Assembly (NCBI GenBank): GCA_013398055.1
Contig: VZRS01002418.1
Coordinates: 32,383 to 96,382, forward strand
DNA from: Ifrita kowaldi
Taxonomy: Eukaryota; Chordata; Aves; Passeriformes; Cinclosomatidae
Direction of reading: 5' to 3'
DNA length: 64,000 nucleotides
Below, in pieces: positions 59,711 to 64,000 of the stretch. The translations under genes were made by a program, and so were the position numbers. The notes beneath the pieces were generated by a model. The model saw only the letters and a list, made by a program, of their open reading frames with translations, was not told the origin of the DNA and did not search any database. How positions within the stretch are numbered: the stretch's first letter is position 1; each line of letters begins with the position of its first letter.

Positions 59711-62700
59711 GTGAGTTTATGGGCAGGGGCTTCTCTGTGGAACTGGTATTTTTTACTCTCTTTTGCAGTTCTGTGCTCAGAGTACTCTGGTGCTTCCACG
59801 TGAAAGAGAGCGGACATGACAAAACCACTGAGTAACTGAATGAAGGGAACGGAGAGAAAAGGGGACAGGATTCAGCAGAAAGGCGCTGAGTCAGAAATGC
59901 AATTGAGAAACATTATGCATAACTGTTCTGTGAATGAAAACCTCAGGAGGCCTCCGTTACCCACCAAAGCTATGCAAATCCTCTCCTTATCGTGAGCCTG
60001 GAAATATCTCTCAGCAGCACCCCTTGCCTGTGAAGTCTTTGTCTGATCTTGTATTACATTCCTCAAGGCAGGTGACAGAAAGTAAATCCAGCTCCACTAA
60101 AATAATAAAAAGCCTTGCTTGGACTGTGCCCTCCACCTTTGTTAGCCAGCACCCTGCCACACATAGCATGGGGTTGTAGCTGCTAATGATTCATTGCTCT
60201 GCTCCTTTCTAACTCCCTCATCCCTGCAGCAAAGCTCTACAGACCTTTGTGGCACCTGGGGCGTGTGCTAGCTTATGGATTTGCTGTTGGTTCTTCAGTG
60301 GTGAGTTTATAATGGAAACTTTGACAGATAATTAACTTCAGCAAAGTCGTAACTTTTTTATGAGTTTGTTTCCAATGTCCATGTGCATATCTTCCTTCTC
60401 CATAAAATATTCCTTTCTTTTTGATAACTAACAGACATTAGTCTATGTAGAGCTTATTTCTCAATAGGACTTGTCTCTAAAAGCTGCATTGTTCCGTTCT
60501 GATCTGAAGGAAATGACACTGTGCTCTCAGACTAACAATTTTGAGATCATCTGTATTTCCAGTGGGTGTCATAGAAAACAGAAAAACTAGCAAAGGAACT
60601 GAGTAGATTTTACCCTTAAATGATTAATTCTTAAGCAGCAGAGTGTAAAAGTAATCTTTGTTTACCCTGTGTGATGGCTGTTGGGTGTCTGTATGAGCAT
60701 TGCTGGTGTTCACTCCCTATTTCATGGGCTGAGTTCAGTGTCACATAAACAAACATCACTCTGACATTTAGGAGAGTACAGCTGATGGAAATTTACTCTA
60801 TCCAAAATATTCAGACTGATTGCTCCAAGACAAAATAGAGGAATAATTCTGAGAAGTGTTTTGTCTTCTCTCTTGTGGGGAAGCAGGATGAATAGTTGTG
60901 CAAAGTTCCAAGTGCAGGCGAGCAGGCAGAGGTATTTCTAAAACACAGAGCAGGAGAATTTTTTCTAAAGAGATGTGAGAGGCACATCCAATTTATTCAT
61001 CCCATGCCCTACAAAGATGCAGTGGAGGGGTGTCTGGGATAACTGGTGTGATGAACCTGCAAGCTACAAGGAAGAATCCAAAATACAAAAGAGAAGGAAT
61101 GTAGGAGGGAAATAAATGTCAGGACAAGGCACATATTCCTTGGCTCTTTAGGCAGAGCTTTCTGCAGCTGCCTGTAACCTTGTGGTGAGGAACTGAAGGG
61201 ACAGGTTCACAGGCTTTGCAGCCTGGAGGTGATTTCAGTGATGGTGCTGATGGAATTAGAGGTACCTAAAATCAGCCAGCCCTGTGAGCTGTCAGGACAC
61301 AGGCCATGTGTCCATTATCATCTGATAGCACACTTCAGAAGATGAATATTTCATGCAGAGACAGGACTTTGCTAAAAGGATTTGAAGTCCCAAGTGGAAA
61401 AGACTGTGTTTTTGTTGCTAGCTTTGGTCATACATACAAGCTGAATATTATGGTTGTGCTTCTGTTTGATTCTAGTGTAGTGCTAAGTGCTTGTCAAATT
61501 AATTTACATGTTCTCTGGACCAGTCACTGCTCTACCTTACCTAGCAAGCTCAGTTTCTGCAATCAGTGAGATCTTTTGATTAACATGGATGTGTTTTCTC
61601 TCCCTCTCTCCCTTCTTGTGGCTTTTTTTCACAGACGGGGCCACTAAAAATCGGTGTTCTGTTGCATTGTGTTAGATACCCAGACAGCACTATTGTAGTA
61701 TTCCCAGTATTCAGATAGGAAGTATTTAATGGTAAATTAATCACTGCAGGTATAGAAAATGTCCAATTTTAAAACCCGTCCGTGGTGAACGCAATTTACC
61801 CATCCTCACTGAATGAATCCTCTCATCTTCCCGTTTATTTGTAGGTGCAGGGTGGATAATTTCGTTGCTGTAGGTGAAATGAGACACCTGTCTTTGTGCA
61901 GTCATGTGAGGGCAGGTTACAGTGGTTCTCTGCACTTTTCCTCAAGCCTAAGAATTAATTACATCATGTTTCAGTGGCTGCATTTCATACTTGAAGCTGA
62001 CTCCACCATTACAGGGCTGCTTTTGCTGTGCTCACTTCAAGTGTAGCAGTAACTGCCTTTCAACTCCTAGAAACATGGTGTCCTGCCATTTGGCCTCTAA
62101 GAGGGTATTCTGAATGTAGAAATGCCCCTGCTTTTAAATAAGGAGTGGTAATGCTTAGGGTGCCTTTGGAAATGTATAATTTAAGATGGTTTTAAATCTC
62201 GGGAGCAAACAGGTTTCCCTTTCCTTATTTTCTGCTTGCAAATCCCTTTTGTCCAAGAAATAAATGACCTTTTTCTCCCAATGATTTTTGCTGTAGTCAG
62301 ATAAAGCCCCTCCATAACCCCAGATAGTTATTCCTCTCGTCTGCATTCCTTCCCTGACATGACCAGCCCCGTGTTTTCTCAGTGAAGTGTTGAAATTTTA
62401 TTTGAGTTGTAAATATTTATTTGCAAATCATGCCTTCAGATCCACACTTGCCAAGAAGATTTTATCCTGTCATGAGACACTTGACTCTCCAGCTCATTTC
62501 TCCTTGCAGGCGCTATTTTGGTCCTTTGCTTTGCATTTAGTAATTTCATGTTTTTATTTCTGCTTAGTGCCATTTTCCCCACTTATGTGTCTCATTGATC
62601 CTGACTGGTTTATGGTATGAATAAAAAGTATCTCAGGAGGCTTGCAGTTTGGGGTTTCCTTTTTATGGATGGACAAAGCCTGACGCAGAGAGTTCCTGCT

Positions 62701-64000
62701 GGCTTTTAGTTACAGTTGTCATCCATTTATTATTTAGCCTGTCCCAAAGGAAGTTTGTTGAAACAGATACATTTCTTTATATTTCATTGTCTCAGCTTAG
62801 GTACCCTGATGGCTTGAAGGTCATATTCAAGTTTGTTTTAGCAGCTGTGATGATTGTAAATGTTGGGATAGGTCTTTTTGTCATTATGTGCAGTGAAATT
62901 GCTTGGCTTTCACTGCAGTCCTTGACAAAGTATAACGCCATGAAATTCATTGTGCTAGGTGGGGTACAAAAAACCACTTCAACGTGTTCCCTCTGTGGCA
63001 CACTCACAAATTATCTTTCCATCTGTGTGTTCCATTTATTTCATAGAATCATCTCTCTAAGTTGCATGCTTTTCACTCTGTTGCAAATTCTTTTATGTGT
63101 GTGTTCTCTGTGTGTGCCCACGGGCACAGACACACACACTTGTGCATATATTCAGCATTTATTTACTTACATTCTTCTGGGAGAGAGCAAAGGATTTGTT
63201 TTTTTGCCATTGGCTTCTCATGGAATTCAGTTGCTGCTCTCTTCTTTGCAATTTGGATTCGAGAGCATCACGGAAGGGGGAACATCCCAGGGTAGTACAA
63301 TATTTGCATTCTAAATATAGCAAATACCACAAATACCAGAGAAGCAAATGTCTGTATCCCAACATCAGATTGATCCCCTTGACAATTCAGTTCCCAGACT
63401 GAGAAAATTTGAAGTATTAATTTCTTGCAATTTCTTCTTTAAGAAGACTTATCCAGGATAATTTAACTACCCTCTAGTTTCCATGGTCCAAGATACCTGG
63501 CTCTGGGAGTGGAGTTGTGTGGGATTCAATACATTTGGCCTATTTGGCAAACTGCTCACTGAAAGTGAGTTATAGCATTGGTTTGTAACTTGTGACAAAT
63601 CAAGGTTAGTCAGTTCCTAATGCTGTACTTCATTTTATTTATGCTATTTTGGGTTCCTTCTACCGTCTTTTCACAGCTTTGAACCTGAGAACAAATTCTT
63701 TAATGAGTGCTTTTATTTCTGCTCAGATGAAACAGAGTCAGAAGGATTTTGGGTTGCCATAAATTGTAGGTTGTGTGGTGGCCAAAGCGTAAAGCAACTC
63801 CAAAGGCTGCAATCCACCTGACATCTGTGGAATAGAGCACCAGGACCATGTGGGCTGCTTGGTGTTCATGGCCAGAATGCACAGGGGCTCTTTCTTTCAT
63901 GCTCCAGCAGGAATGAACACCCAAAGCATCACTCAGGATCAGGTTAATCAGGGATTAAACGGGGCTGTGCAGTCCTGAAGTCCATTCCGGCACCTCCTGC
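59711..64000 (+). other. PRKAR1B: PRKAR1B intron after coding exon 6, incomplete (at least 4.3 kb)
   Basis: The intron begins GTGAGT and continues to the window edge. I looked for the expected next exon (GSTLRKRKMYEEF) and did not see it. Content is AT-rich unique sequence with a short TG/CA-type patch and a small inverted repeat near 63113-63128. The longest open frame of the window (62649-63314, plus strand) is here, but it opens at TTG and has no recognisable domain. The remaining exons, encoding the end of CNB-A and all of CNB-B, must lie downstream. Confidence 0.85.

Noticed and set aside
63043..63055. CATAGAATCATC, similar to the CR1 terminal repeat
   Set aside because: The flanking sequence does not continue into CR1, so the match is too short to call.
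62649..63314. Longest open frame in the window (221 codons, plus strand, hydrophobic product)
   Set aside because: It starts at TTG; the first ATG is at 62850. The hydrophobic composition follows from T-rich DNA, no domain is recognisable, and it lies in a PRKAR1B intron.
1..64000. Search for a second gene, tRNA/rRNA, CRISPR array, operon or viral genome
   Set aside because: No cloverleaf, spaced direct-repeat array, ribosomal block or intact viral frame was recognised. The window is explained by one vertebrate gene and its introns.

Overview
The window is vertebrate, almost certainly avian, nuclear DNA. It contains the 5' and central part of one large plus-strand gene: PRKAR1B, the type I-beta regulatory subunit of cAMP-dependent protein kinase (PKA). 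Bird origin is inferred from CR1 retrotransposon copies, including a 3'-terminal piece at 28731-28962 with the usual avian CR1 end. Fragments of older CR1 copies are also present. The species cannot be named from the sequence.

Layout: a GC-rich, CpG-rich segment opens the window and probably holds the promoter and a noncoding first exon. Six coding exons follow: 799-975 (within an exon starting at 771), 10574-10744, 14589-14680, 51078-51139, 51873-51919 and 59552-59710. All introns begin with GT and end with AG, and the reading frame stays open across every junction. Together they encode residues 1-236 of a protein expected to be about 381 residues long. They supply the dimerisation/docking domain, the linker with the pseudosubstrate inhibitor site (RRGGV), and the first cAMP-binding domain (CNB-A) through its phosphate-binding cassette. 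The rest of CNB-A, all of CNB-B and the stop codon lie beyond base 64000.

Most of the window is intron: about 9.6 kb, 3.8 kb, 36.4 kb, 0.7 kb, 7.6 kb and at least 4.3 kb after the successive coding exons. The introns carry diverged CR1 fragments, short microsatellites, a few perfect inverted repeats, and CpG-bearing patches that could be regulatory. I found no second protein-coding gene, no tRNA or rRNA gene, no CRISPR array and no bacterial-type feature. The long open frames in the introns have no recognisable homology, and several begin only at GTG or TTG, so I treat them as chance.

How the parts work: the encoded subunit dimerises through its N-terminus, docks to A-kinase anchoring proteins, and blocks the PKA catalytic subunit with its pseudosubstrate until cAMP binds. 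I saw no convincing undescribed system. The most useful leads are a G-quadruplex motif at the start of the gene, several perfect palindromes, old CR1 remnants, and non-repetitive stretches of the 36 kb intron that merit a conservation test.
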